Source of the DNA: Magnetovibrio blakemorei
Lineage (GTDB): Bacteria; Pseudomonadota; Alphaproteobacteria; Rhodospirillales; Magnetovibrionaceae
Direction of reading: 5' to 3'
NCBI RefSeq assembly: GCF_001746755.1
Contig: NZ_MCGG01000014.1
Span: 1 to 59,658, forward strand
Length of the DNA: 59,658 bases
A program made the position numbers and the translations under genes. Position 1 is the stretch's first letter; each line of letters opens with the position of its first letter. Shown here in pieces: positions 1 through 8,870 of the stretch. Below the pieces are notes generated by a model. It had not been told where the DNA came from, made no database searches, and saw nothing but the letters and a program-made list of their open reading frames with translations.

Positions 1-331
1 CACCGTAACGCCCAAGGTGGTCGTCGCCGACGCCGTATCCGAAGGCAGACCCGTGGCCGTGTCCGTCACGGTGGTGGTCACTTGCAGATCAAACGAACCG
101 TTGTAGTTGGCGTCCGGCGTGATCGAAAGACCGGACAGATCGTCCGCCCCCAGCGTCCACGTGCCGTTGCCGTTGTCGGTACCAGCCGACAGTTTGGCCC
201 CCGAAGGAACCCCCGAGATCACCACTGACGTGATGGTTTCCGAGCCGTCCGTATCCGACACTCCGGTGGCAATGTTCAAGGCAATCGCCGTGTCTTCCGC
301 ACCCGTTGCCGCCGTCGCCGTCAGGTCGGGG
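1..331 (-). pseudogene. Continuation of the retention-module adhesin in the shifted frame (partial, runs off the window)
   Basis: On the minus strand the sequence beyond the stop at 321-323 stays fully open to the window edge in the -1 frame. It encodes a typical extracellular repeat: alternating Thr, Ser, Asp and Gly, with an AGTDNGNGTWT motif and an NYNGSFDLQVTTT motif. The same motifs (AGTDNGNGTWT, YSGTFDLSVSAT) occur in the last module of the upstream frame, so this is the next repeat of the same protein. The two frames join if the run of four C on the coding strand (328-331) were five, giving A-D-A-P-D-L-T across the junction. This is either a real frameshift, a phase-variable tract, or a consensus error. 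The end of the gene is outside the window. Confidence 0.75.
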
Positions 332-1943
332 CATCCGCAACGGGATTCACGTTCACAGATGCCGTCGTCGATGAACTCGCCGTATCAGTGTTGTCAGAGG
401 ACGTGGCGGTGGCGCTGACCGAAAGATCAAAGGTGCCGGAATAATCGCCCTTGGGGATAATTTGCAAGCCATTCAACTGGTCTTGCGTCACCGTCCAGGT
501 GCCATTGCCGTTGTCGGTACCCGCCGACAGCGTCCCGCCGTGCAGATCGCCAGAGATGATGATGTCTGAAATGGTATCATTTGGATCACCCGCCGCAACG
601 GTGATGTTGAGATCAAAGGAACCGTCTTCATTACCCGTCGCGCCCGCAAAGGTGATGACCGGTTCGGCGGCAGAATCGGGGGGCGGGCTGGTGGGATCGT
701 CGTGACCTTTGGGATCACTGGAGGGTTTCGGATCCTTGGAAACCTTGGGTTCTGATGGCGGGCCGTCAGTTCCACCCAACTTGGTCAAAATGGCTGACGC
801 TATATGATCGACATCCATGGCAGAGTGACTGTCGTTGGAACCCGTCTGACCGGTATCGCCACTGGCCACGTTCCAGTTGGCAAGGTCAGTATCCAGCACA
901 TCGGTGACAGAGGTGGTGTCGATCTCGGCCAAAGCATCGCCGCCAACTTGAGCACCGCCTGCGGCGGTATCATATTCATTGTAGTTGATGCCAGAGGCCT
1001 GAAGGCCAAAATCGTTTGCGTTCGGCTGCGTTAACGGCAAATGACGCAATGCGCTGGAAAACTGGGAGATCATTTGATCGGACGAGATGGTTGACGTGGC
1101 CGACGGCGAGGTCGAGAAGCTGTGCACGACCGTAAATTCATTGGCACCGTTCAAAACCGACACGCCCGCACCGTTCATGACCACGACTTCACCAATGAAA
1201 CCGTCAGATTCTTCCATCAGGGCAATATCGAGGGTTTGACCGTCTTTGATGTCCAGGCCCACCTGGGTGCCGCGAATACCAATGGTCGCCACCGGGGTGT
1301 GCAGACTCATGGCGTCGGGATCGGTTTTGGCCACTTGGCCCGAAACGAAGGTAAACACGCCTTGCATCACAGACAAAGACACCGAACCTTCTTGGGTGCC
1401 CGGATCGTAAACCATTTCATCCAGCACCATGCGGCCGTCTTCGGCCATGGAGAAGGTGGTTTCGTCTGCCAAAATAACACCGATTGAACCGTCGGCACCG
1501 GTTTCGAGAATGTCGCCCTGATAAACGGGGTCGCCGACTTTCAGCTCAACGCGCGTACCGTCCGCGCGGATGGCCGTCACCGTGCCTTGAAGATTTTCAA
1601 CCTGACCGATGGGTTGTTCCGCGACGCCTTCAGCACCAGCCTGGGCTACCATACCAGGGGCGACAGAGCCCGCCAAACGACCGGCCAAATCGCCGGCAAC
1701 TTGCGCGCCTTGAGCAGAGGAGAGATCGGGCAACGGATCCATCGTGAAGTAATCCGTCACAACGACTTCGCTGCCGTCAGGCCACGTCATCACCAAATCA
1801 GGTCCCTCATGGGCGAAATCCGCCGTCGCAGGATTAAGCCCATCGGGCAACGTCAGCATATCGCTTGTCGTTGCTTCAATCGTCGTGCTGGCATTTGCAC
1901 CAGTCGCGTCGAGGGGGGTATTGCCTAGATCATTGGTAGCCAT
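321..1943 (-). CDS. Large FecR/retention-module surface adhesin, N-terminal part
   Basis: This is the N-terminal 540 residues of a protein that looks like a large secreted or surface-retained adhesin. There is no classical signal peptide. After an acidic, low-complexity N-terminus comes a FecR-like domain at about residues 115-235, with the motifs VGDPVYQGD, GSIGVILADETTF and ATIGIRGTQV. This is the domain usual at the start of giant type I-secreted adhesins. A Pro/Ser/Asp-rich linker near residues 400-430 leads into repeats containing AGTDNGNGTWT. The reading frame stops at 321-323, but the repeat continues without interruption in the next frame. The start is supported by GGAAGG about 10 nt upstream. 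The family is expected to be anchored in a type I secretion channel and to mediate biofilm attachment; I infer that role from architecture only. Confidence 0.72.
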   Translation of the reverse strand: MATNDLGNTPLDATGANASTTIEATTSDMLTLPDGLNPATADFAHEGPDLVMTWPDGSEVVVTDYFTMDPLPDLSSAQGAQVAGDLAGRLAGSVAPGMVAQAGAEGVAEQPIGQVENLQGTVTAIRADGTRVELKVGDPVYQGDILETGADGSIGVILADETTFSMAEDGRMVLDEMVYDPGTQEGSVSLSVMQGVFTFVSGQVAKTDPDAMSLHTPVATIGIRGTQVGLDIKDGQTLDIALMEESDGFIGEVVVMNGAGVSVLNGANEFTVVHSFSTSPSATSTISSDQMISQFSSALRHLPLTQPNANDFGLQASGINYNEYDTAAGGAQVGGDALAEIDTTSVTDVLDTDLANWNVASGDTGQTGSNDSHSAMDVDHIASAILTKLGGTDGPPSEPKVSKDPKPSSDPKGHDDPTSPPPDSAAEPVITFAGATGNEDGSFDLNITVAAGDPNDTISDIIISGDLHGGTLSAGTDNGNGTWTVTQDQLNGLQIIPKGDYSGTFDLSVSATATSSDNTDTASSSTTASVNVNPVADAPT

Positions 1944-2281
1944 GATTCGAAACCTTCCGATGTCATAAAACTGCAGGGGTCCATAGCAAACCGGTCATTT
2001 GATCCGGCCCCTAGAACGCAAAAAACCAACCAAAAACTAGAACCCGATTCATGGGGTTTCCGCCTGGTCAGCCTTCAAAAGAGCGTAAATGTGTTGGTGT
2101 TGCTTTCAAAAGCATATATCGGCGCTGATTCTCCCGTCAACAGACGCCCCCCAATGTGATGATATAAGGAAAGCTGTTGATCTTGGCGGCACATAAAAGC
2201 GCACGCCATGGACAAAACGTTTACCTTAGCGTGACGTTTTAGCCCGCTTGAGAGCGCAAAAACGGGGGATTGAGGGAACCG
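1944..2281. other. Intergenic region between ctpA end and adhesin start
   Basis: This 338-bp gap separates the protease stop from the adhesin start; both genes are on the minus strand. It must hold the adhesin promoter, but I see no convincing -35/-10 pair. The only clear structure is a spaced inverted repeat, AAACGT...ACGTTT, at 2217-2241, close to the protease stop, plus a short CGCT/AGCG hairpin beside it. Neither has a clean U-tract, so I do not call a terminator. Confidence 0.4.
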
Positions 2282-3808
2282 CTACAAAGCCGGCTTGGCA
2301 GTGACTTCCTGGGCGATGTTTGCAAGAAATGCCGTCGTTGAACCCGCGTGCAAATACGCCAACGCGCAGCCCAGTTCGCGGTCGTCATTTTTAGGCCCTG
2401 CCATCGGACATGCGCTTTGATCCAAAGTGGCGCTGGCCGGTTTTTCTTCCAGAGAATCTCCGTCCAGTGCGTGGGGCAAGTCCGCTTCGCGTGGGAAAAC
2501 GGGCAGATCTTTTTGCTCTTGTGTTTGCTCGCTTTGCGGGCGCTTCAGCACAATATCCGGGCCAACGCCACGGGCCTGAATGGTATGGCCGGACGGCGAG
2601 TAATAGCGCGCCGTCGTCAACCGCAGCCCCCCTTCCAGTGGCAACGGCTGAATGGTCTGCACGGAGCCCTTGCCAAAGGAGCGACGTCCCATAATCAAGG
2701 CACGGTGATGATCTTTCAGGGCACCCGCAACGATTTCGGACGCCGAGGCAGAACCTTCGTTGATCAGCACAACGATGGGCACACCGTGGCTCAAATCACC
2801 GGGTTTAGCCAAAAACTCGCGGTTACGCTTGGCATCGCGTTCGCGCACCGAAACGATCTTACCCTTGTCCAAAAAGCTGTCCGACACAAACAAGGATTGA
2901 TTCAAAAGCCCACCCGGATTGTTGCGCAAATCCAAAACGACGCCCTTCAGATTTGATCCGGCTTGAGCATCCAATTCGGCAAAAGCCTGTTCGAGTTTAT
3001 CTTCAACCTTTTCCGTAAAGCTGACGATACGCACATAGGCCACATCGCCTTCCATCCGCCAGCGTACGGAGCGTATTTGCACGATGGCTCGCACAACCTC
3101 CACATCAAACGCACTTTGACCTTCGCGCACAATGGTCAACACAATAGATTCACCTGGCCGCCCGCGCATCCGTTTAACGGCTTGGCTTAGATTCATGTCG
3201 CCAATGGACTCACCATCGAGGTGGGAAATGTGGTCTCCGGCCAGAATTCCGGCGCGAAACGCAGGCGTGTCTTCGATGGGCGAAACCACCTTGATCAAGC
3301 CTTTCTCCTTATCCATCATCACTTCAAGACCAAAACCGCCAAATTCGCCCTGCGTAATAACGTGGGTTTCACGCAGTTCTTCGGGGTTTAAGTAGCTGGA
3401 ATGCGGATCCAAGGTCGCGATCATGGCGTCTAGCGCCGCTTCCACAACCACGCGCGGATCGCCGGAACCGGGAGCCAGTTTTAAGTCTTCCACCCCTTTT
3501 ATAGCGGCGTCGACCAGCATTGCGCTGTCGGTTGTGGTGACGTAATTGGACTGAACAACCCGAAAGGCATCGCGGAAATGATCGCGCTGGCGCAAGTTTG
3601 CGGGGTTGTTGACGGTGAGCTTATAGGTATCGTCAAACCGCTCCAGATCTTTTTCGCTGTCCGGATCGATGGTTGTCACGGAGCCGAACACCCGCAGCAC
3701 CTGATCGATGGCAACATTTCCATCCGAACAGGCGCTGAGCGTCTGCAGAAGCCCAAAGGCCATGGCTCCGCCCAAAGCGAAAACCATTATCTGCGTAAAG
3801 CGGTTCAT
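2282..3808 (-). CDS. ctpA: Carboxyl-terminal processing protease (S41 family, CtpA/Prc type), probable lipoprotein
   Basis: A 508-residue periplasmic serine protease. The N-terminus is hydrophobic and ends in a good lipobox, LSAC with Cys27, so it is probably a lipoprotein. A PDZ domain spans about residues 155-235 (GGFGLEV, SPIEDTPAFRAGI). The S41 catalytic core follows, with EGSASASE at about 352-358 supplying the Ser nucleophile and FGKGSVQ supplying the catalytic Lys380. The C-terminal ~80 residues are hydrophilic and end in a Cys-containing segment. The ATG overlaps the stop of the upstream DHH phosphoesterase gene by 4 bp, so the two are translationally coupled. In other bacteria such proteases trim cell-wall hydrolases or other envelope proteins; the substrate here is unknown. 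Confidence 0.93.
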   Translation of the reverse strand: MNRFTQIMVFALGGAMAFGLLQTLSACSDGNVAIDQVLRVFGSVTTIDPDSEKDLERFDDTYKLTVNNPANLRQRDHFRDAFRVVQSNYVTTTDSAMLVDAAIKGVEDLKLAPGSGDPRVVVEAALDAMIATLDPHSSYLNPEELRETHVITQGEFGGFGLEVMMDKEKGLIKVVSPIEDTPAFRAGILAGDHISHLDGESIGDMNLSQAVKRMRGRPGESIVLTIVREGQSAFDVEVVRAIVQIRSVRWRMEGDVAYVRIVSFTEKVEDKLEQAFAELDAQAGSNLKGVVLDLRNNPGGLLNQSLFVSDSFLDKGKIVSVRERDAKRNREFLAKPGDLSHGVPIVVLINEGSASASEIVAGALKDHHRALIMGRRSFGKGSVQTIQPLPLEGGLRLTTARYYSPSGHTIQARGVGPDIVLKRPQSEQTQEQKDLPVFPREADLPHALDGDSLEEKPASATLDQSACPMAGPKNDDRELGCALAYLHAGSTTAFLANIAQEVTAKPAL

Positions 3809-4740
3809 CCGTCGGCTGTAATCCGGCTAATCAATTCGGCTTGAACGCGGGCCGCGTCATCATTGTCGATCTGGCAGGTCCCGGCGTTCATGTGCCCGCC
3901 CCCGCCATATTCGAGCATCAATGTGCCGATGTCCGTCTTGGAAGATCGGTTGATAATCGACTTACCCACTGCAAACACGGTATTCAGCTTGTTCAAGCCC
4001 CAAATCGCGTGAATGGAAATGTTGGTATCCGGATACATCGCATAAATCATAAAGCGATTGGTGGCAAAGATGGTGTCTTCTTGGCGCAAGTCCAAAACCA
4101 CCAAATTACCATGCACGGTGGAGCACCGCTCCACTTGTTCACGCGCTTTAATGGCGTGGTCTTTGTACAGTTCGACCCGTTCAATCACGTCGGGAAGCTG
4201 CAAAATTTCTTCGATCGAGTGATCGCGGCAATAATCGATCAGTTCCATCATCAATTGATAATTGGAGATGCGAAAATCTTTAAAACGACCCAGTCCGGTA
4301 CGCGAATCCATGATGAAGTTGAGCAAAACCCATCCGTCAGGGTTGAGAATTTCGTCTTCACTGAACTGTGCACTATCGGCTTTGTCGACCGCATCCATCA
4401 TCTCGGTCGAGACGTTTTTGAACTCCAACCGACCGCCGTAGTAATCGTAAACCACCCGCGCCGCAGATGGGGCTTCGGGGTCGATGACATGATCGGGGGG
4501 GATATCGTCAAGGCGGATCATCTCACTGGCGTGGTGATCAAACGCAATATGAACGCCCGGCACGTAGGGCAAGTTGGTGGTGATGTCATCTTCCGAGATC
4601 AGAATGGTGCCATCTTGCATGTCTTTGGGGTGAACGAACTTAATGTCTTCGATCAAATCCATTTCTTTGAGCAGCACAGCGCAGACCAAGCCATCAAAGT
4701 CACTTCGAGTCACCAAACGGAATTTTCTGTGATCGCTCAT
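3805..4740 (-). CDS. DHH-family phosphoesterase
   Basis: A 311-residue cytoplasmic enzyme of the DHH/DHHA1 superfamily. An N-terminal acidic motif (SDFDG, Asp14/Asp16) and the DHH triad itself (FDHHAS, about 68-72) are the metal-binding signature. The C-terminal GGGGHMNAG (about 286-294) is the DHHA1 substrate-binding motif. Family members hydrolyse short oligonucleotides (nanoRNA), cyclic dinucleotide products or polyphosphate. Sequence alone does not choose between these, although this length and layout is often labelled exopolyphosphatase-like. The start ATG has AAGGGA about 9 nt upstream. It is the first gene of a two-gene minus-strand operon with ctpA, overlapping it by 4 bp. Confidence 0.88.
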   Translation of the reverse strand: MSDHRKFRLVTRSDFDGLVCAVLLKEMDLIEDIKFVHPKDMQDGTILISEDDITTNLPYVPGVHIAFDHHASEMIRLDDIPPDHVIDPEAPSAARVVYDYYGGRLEFKNVSTEMMDAVDKADSAQFSEDEILNPDGWVLLNFIMDSRTGLGRFKDFRISNYQLMMELIDYCRDHSIEEILQLPDVIERVELYKDHAIKAREQVERCSTVHGNLVVLDLRQEDTIFATNRFMIYAMYPDTNISIHAIWGLNKLNTVFAVGKSIINRSSKTDIGTLMLEYGGGGHMNAGTCQIDNDDAARVQAELISRITADG

Positions 4741-5278
4741 CCAAGTCTATCCCTTAATCGACAGTTACTACCTTAATGAAGAACCTGCTCCATAATCGAT
4801 CCCAAAGCCAGCGTTTTGCTCAACGTCTTATATAAAGAGATTCTAGCGTTCATTCACAAGTCCAAAGGCATTCTATCGGAAATCAACCAACACTCACAAG
4901 GCGTTATTGCCGCGTTGAAGCTGTAAATCGGATTTTTTCGCTCCAGAGCCGCTCGCAACCTCCAACATTGGCGCAAACGCGCTCTGTTCACGTCTCATCA
5001 ATTGATCAAGAAACAAACGGCCCTTTGCGCCATCTCACAACCACCCGAAAGCCGATTATGGTTGATTATAAGAATTAAAACCTCGTCTAAACACCATTAA
5101 CGCTTCTGATTTTCTAAGGAAAAACACACAATTGTGAACAGTCTATGCATGATATCAAATGTTTTTCTCCCCCCCTGACTTGACCTTAATCAAATACCTA
5201 GCTTATATCCCGTGCCATCTATACTGCCTAAAAACCTCTTTTTTAGGGTTAAGCACTTTACCGCCAGGAGTTAAGGCT
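4741..5278. other. Divergent intergenic region upstream of the chemoreceptor
   Basis: 538 bp between the divergent phosphoesterase and chemoreceptor genes. The base composition is clearly more AT-rich than its neighbours. I see no tRNA and no coding frame with a plausible ribosome site. The only feature I can support is the chemoreceptor promoter near 5180-5208. The minus-strand promoter for the phosphoesterase operon must also lie here, but I could not pick one with confidence. Confidence 0.5.
5180..5208 (+). promoter_or_regulatory. Probable sigma-70 promoter of the chemoreceptor gene
   Basis: TTGACC at 5180-5185 and TTATAT at 5203-5208 are separated by 17 bp. Transcription would start near 5215, giving a leader of about 64 nt to the ATG at 5279. 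Its position inside a longer open frame that begins at 5159 argues against that upstream start. Confidence 0.5.
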
Positions 5279-7327
5279 ATGTTTTCAAACATGAAAATTG
5301 GGGCTCGAATTGTTTTAGCCTTAACACTTCCGATCTTAGGATTACTGTTCTTTTCCGCTTACTCGATTTATGCAAAGCATCAAGTCTCGTCTGAGATGGA
5401 TTCGCTTCAGCAATTGGCTGAAGTCGCTCCGCAGATCAGTGGCGTTGTCCATGAATTGCAAAAGGAACGTGGAACTTCAGCCGTTTACATCGGTTCAAAG
5501 GCTGCCAAATTTGCCAAGGAGCTTCCTGTACAACACGCTGACACCAATGCGGCTATGGATGCCTTAAACGCCGCCCTGAAATCCTTTGATGCTCAAAGTT
5601 TTGGCAAAACCCTCAACACCAAGCTCACCGCCGCACTCAGTGCGCTGTCCGAATTGGATGCCAAGCGTAACGGCGTCTCAGGTCTGACAATGAGCGTGCC
5701 GGATATGGCTTCGTATTACACCGGCACCATCGCAAAACTGCTCAGCATCGTTGAAGAAATGGCCGTCATCAGCACCAACGCCAAGGTCACCAAGACCATC
5801 ACGGCCTACACCAGTTTTCTCCAAGCGAAAGAACGCGCGGGCCAAGAACGCGCCATGGGTGGCGCTGGTTTTGGGGCCGGCAAGTTTGCACCGCCGATCT
5901 ACCGTCGTCTGGTTGAGCTGATCGCTGAACAAAACGTGTTGCTGTTCACCTTCAATGTCTACGCCACAGACACGCAAAGAACCGCCTTAAAAGACATCGT
6001 CAAGGGTGACGACGTCGATGAAGTCACCCGCATGCGCAAAATTGCCGTGGACAGCCTTTACACCGGCACCACCGAAAACATCGAAGGGCCTTATTGGTTC
6101 AAGACCATCACGTCAAAGATCAATAAACTGAAAGAGGTGGAAGACGTCATTTCCACCGATTTGAAAGCGCAAGCCAGCTCCATCAAAAGTGCTGCTTCCA
6201 CATCGTTTTATCTGTTCTTGATTGCCACCACAGTGCTGATTGTGATCACCACAGGACTGGTTTATGTCATCGTATCTGGAATCACCCGCCCGATCACCAG
6301 TCTGACCTCAACCATGCGCACCCTGGCTGACGGCGACACGTCCGTGCATGTGTCCGGCACCCATCGCGGCGATGAAATTGGTCCCATGAGCATGGCTGTT
6401 GAAGTGTTTAAGGAGAATATGATCCGCAACCTTGAAATGGCCGCCCAGCAAGAAGTCGAAACGCGCGCAAAAGAACAAAAAACTTTGGCCATGGAAAAAT
6501 TGGCTTCCTCGTTTGAAGTCGATGTTACGGGCGTTTTGAATGAGGTCTCTCAGGCCTCAAACTCCATGCAAAAAACCGCGGAAAGCATGGCCGCAACGGC
6601 CGAAGAAACCTCGACCCAATCCACCATCGTTGCGGCGGCGGCCGAAGAAGCCTCGACCAACGTGCAAACCGTTGCCAGCGCAGCCGAAGAACTGTCCAGT
6701 TCCATTTCAGAAATCTCGCGCCAAGTGGCCCAGTCGACGCAAATTTCGTCGACCGCCGTGGCGGAAGTCAAAGGGGCCAATGACAAGGTCCAGGGCTTGG
6801 CCGACGCCGCGCATAAAATCGGCGAAGTGGTGGCGTTGATCACCGACATTGCCGATCAAACCAATTTGCTGGCGTTGAACGCAACCATCGAGGCGGCGCG
6901 GGCGGGTGACGCGGGTAAAGGCTTCGCCGTTGTGGCATCCGAAGTCAAAAACCTCGCCAATCAAACGGCCAAGGCAACGGAAGAGATTTCCAACCAAATC
7001 GGAGGCATTCAAACCGCCACCCAAGATGCCGTGCAGGCCATCGGCTCCATCGGTGGAACCATTGGGAAAATGAGCGAAATTGCCTCCGCCATCGCCGCTG
7101 CCGTCGAAGAACAAGGCGCTGCAACCCAAGAAATCGCCCGCAACGTCGAACAAGCCTCTGCGGGAACCGGGGAAGTAACCTCCAACATTGCGGGCGTCAG
7201 CCAAGCCGCTGGGGATACCGGACAGGCCGCCGAAATGGTCCTGGCTGCGGTCAACACCTTGACGTCTCAGTCCGATAAACTGAGCCACCAAGTGCAAGAC
7301 TTCCTTCAAGGCCTGAAGAAGATCTAA
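5279..7327 (+). CDS. Methyl-accepting chemotaxis protein with periplasmic NIT (nitrate/nitrite sensing) domain
   Basis: A 682-residue transmembrane chemoreceptor. TM1 is at about residues 8-30. The periplasmic part begins with the LQKERGTSAVYIGSK signature of NIT domains and is all-helical to about 305. TM2 (about 310-335) is followed by a HAMP domain (ITRPITSLTSTMRTLADGD) and a long signalling hairpin. The hairpin tip is DIADQTNLLALNATIEAARAG, which binds CheA/CheW. I chose the ATG at 5279 because CAGGAG lies 8 nt upstream and a promoter lies inside the 40-codon upstream extension. The product should signal nitrate/nitrite or a related ligand to the flagellar motor. The ligand is family inference; NIT domains also sense other compounds. 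No che genes are adjacent. Confidence 0.9.
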   Translation: MFSNMKIGARIVLALTLPILGLLFFSAYSIYAKHQVSSEMDSLQQLAEVAPQISGVVHELQKERGTSAVYIGSKAAKFAKELPVQHADTNAAMDALNAALKSFDAQSFGKTLNTKLTAALSALSELDAKRNGVSGLTMSVPDMASYYTGTIAKLLSIVEEMAVISTNAKVTKTITAYTSFLQAKERAGQERAMGGAGFGAGKFAPPIYRRLVELIAEQNVLLFTFNVYATDTQRTALKDIVKGDDVDEVTRMRKIAVDSLYTGTTENIEGPYWFKTITSKINKLKEVEDVISTDLKAQASSIKSAASTSFYLFLIATTVLIVITTGLVYVIVSGITRPITSLTSTMRTLADGDTSVHVSGTHRGDEIGPMSMAVEVFKENMIRNLEMAAQQEVETRAKEQKTLAMEKLASSFEVDVTGVLNEVSQASNSMQKTAESMAATAEETSTQSTIVAAAAEEASTNVQTVASAAEELSSSISEISRQVAQSTQISSTAVAEVKGANDKVQGLADAAHKIGEVVALITDIADQTNLLALNATIEAARAGDAGKGFAVVASEVKNLANQTAKATEEISNQIGGIQTATQDAVQAIGSIGGTIGKMSEIASAIAAAVEEQGAATQEIARNVEQASAGTGEVTSNIAGVSQAAGDTGQAAEMVLAAVNTLTSQSDKLSHQVQDFLQGLKKI

Positions 7328-7358
7328 GGCGAAGAAGATCTAAGGCGAAGAAGATCTA
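7315..7358 (+). repeat. 16-bp tandem triplication at the chemoreceptor stop codon
   Basis: The unit GAAGAAGATCTAAGGC occurs at 7315-7330 and 7331-7346, and its first 12 bases again at 7347-7358. Each copy contains the same Lys-Lys-Ile-stop codons, so the extra copies lie after the true stop and do not change the protein. Confidence 0.9.
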
Positions 7359-7360
7359 AC

Positions 7361-7450
7361 GCTTCGTTCTGGGCACTGAGTTCTGGGCGCTCTTGGCGCT
7401 TAGTCTAGGGCGCTTAGTTCTAGGGTTTGGTCTCGGCGCTTAGTTCTGGC
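7361..7450. repeat. Degenerate short repeats of GCGCTTAGTTCTGG
   Basis: Imperfect copies of a motif like GCGCTTAGTTCTGGG follow directly on the chemoreceptor tail repeats, and the last copy forms the 3' end of the convergent heme A synthase gene. It looks like local slippage or duplication. No transposase or other gene is present. Confidence 0.6.
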
Positions 7451-8516
7451 GGGGTGCGCGCAGTTCATGTGCGCACCACAGCGCCAGAGAAAACAACACC
7501 ACAGCGCCCATTTGATGCAGGCTGGCAACAGCCACCGGTACCACCAACACCAGTGTGGTGATGCCCAGGCCAACTTGAACCAAGGCCATCATCCCCAACA
7601 GGGAAATCGCTTTGCGGGTGCGCGGTGCCAGGTGCTTGTCCACCGAACTGATCCAAAACAGCACCACCAATACGCCCGTCAACTCCGCCAAGGTGCGGTG
7701 GTTGAACTGTATGGTGGTGATGTCTTCAAACGGCGCCGCCCATACAGGGACATAATCGTACAGACCGCCGGGTATGAGCGAACCGTCCATGAGCGGGAAG
7801 GTGTTGTAGGCAAAGCCAGCGTCCGTGCCCGCGACGAAGCCACCCGACAGCGCCGTCAACGCGATCAGGGCGAACAACCACTTCACCCGTCGGCTCAAGT
7901 TTTGCGGATCTTGATGATAAACGTCATAAGGTTCACGTTTCAGCAAGCCCATCGCCACCCACAACAAGGCGGCAATGATCAACAGCGCCAAGCCAAAATG
8001 AGCGGTCAGACGGTACTGACTGACGTCTGGATGGTCCACCAAGCCGCTCATGACCATAAACCAGCCCATCACGCCCTGAGACCCGCCCAGCACAAACAGG
8101 CCCAGAAACTTCCAAAACAAAGCCTCCGACACCCGCACCCACCGCATAATGAAGAAGGCTGCAAAGGGCAAGAAAAACGCAAAGCCCAGCAACCGCCCCC
8201 ACACCCGATGAATAAACTCCAGCCAAAAAATGCCTTTAAAGCCGTCCAAGTCCATGCCGGCATTGATCCGGCTGTATTCCGGGAATTGCTGATATTTGGC
8301 GAACAAATCGGCCCATTCGGCATCATTAAGTGGCGGAATCCAGCCCATCAGGAGGTTCCATTCCACCATCGACAGCCCCGAATGCGTAAGCCGCGTCAAG
8401 CCCCCCAGCAAGACCATCACCATCACCATGCCCGCAACGGACAAGAGCCACCCCGCCATCCAATTGGCGCGACGCTGAATCAATCTGGCACTGAGTGGAA
8501 TATGCGTGTTGGTCAA
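7440..8516 (-). CDS. ctaA: Heme A synthase (CtaA/Cox15 family)
   Basis: A 358-residue polytopic membrane protein of about eight TM helices that oxidises the C8 methyl of heme O to make heme A for aa3-type cytochrome oxidase. Conserved heme-ligand histidines are visible in EFIHRVWGR, TAHFGLAL, FNHRTLAE and ASLHQMGAV, in the family order. The start appears to be TTG at 8516, since a strong GGGGAGG lies about 6 nt upstream on the minus strand; there is no nearby ATG. Length is normal for the alphaproteobacterial type. It stands alone here, away from cytochrome oxidase genes, and converges on the chemoreceptor. It implies aerobic respiration with a heme-A oxidase. Confidence 0.94.
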   Translation of the reverse strand: MTNTHIPLSARLIQRRANWMAGWLLSVAGMVMVMVLLGGLTRLTHSGLSMVEWNLLMGWIPPLNDAEWADLFAKYQQFPEYSRINAGMDLDGFKGIFWLEFIHRVWGRLLGFAFFLPFAAFFIMRWVRVSEALFWKFLGLFVLGGSQGVMGWFMVMSGLVDHPDVSQYRLTAHFGLALLIIAALLWVAMGLLKREPYDVYHQDPQNLSRRVKWLFALIALTALSGGFVAGTDAGFAYNTFPLMDGSLIPGGLYDYVPVWAAPFEDITTIQFNHRTLAELTGVLVVLFWISSVDKHLAPRTRKAISLLGMMALVQVGLGITTLVLVVPVAVASLHQMGAVVLFSLALWCAHELRAPRQN

Positions 8517-8629
8517 AATGGCCTCCCCATGAGCATTTTTTGTCTTTAGCTTCTATACATAAAGTTTATACGCCCCCCACCGGGGTGTGACAATTGACCA
8601 CGGTTAACCGGAATGGCGAAACAACGCCG

Positions 8630-8851
8630 TCACGCAGCTGGCGGATTGGCCTTCACCCACGCGCCCATCAGCTCGATGAGGTGCTGCGCGGTGTCTGAAT
8701 CGAGTTCCAAGTCGGTGAACCGTTTGCCCTCTTTGACGCGCATGCGCAGCATTTTAAAGCCGCCTTCGTACTCAACGTCGGAAAAGGTGAGTTCTTTGTT
8801 CCACGGCGCGTTGACAATCTCGATTTCAGTGATGGATTTGTGATCGCTCAT
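8630..8851 (-). CDS. Small conserved-looking protein of unknown function (73 aa)
   Basis: A small acidic protein, soluble and without Cys or a signal peptide. I do not recognise a named domain. It starts at ATG 8851 with AGGAAA upstream and lies 19 bp after the stop of the dioxygenase gene in the same orientation, so the two are probably co-transcribed. The regular alternation of charged and hydrophobic residues suggests a small alpha/beta fold. Its coding quality (GC-rich third positions, native codon use) is consistent with a real gene. Confidence 0.75.
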   Translation of the reverse strand: MSDHKSITEIEIVNAPWNKELTFSDVEYEGGFKMLRMRVKEGKRFTDLELDSDTAQHLIELMGAWVKANPPAA

Positions 8852-8870
8852 GGGCGGTTTCCTTTTTGTC

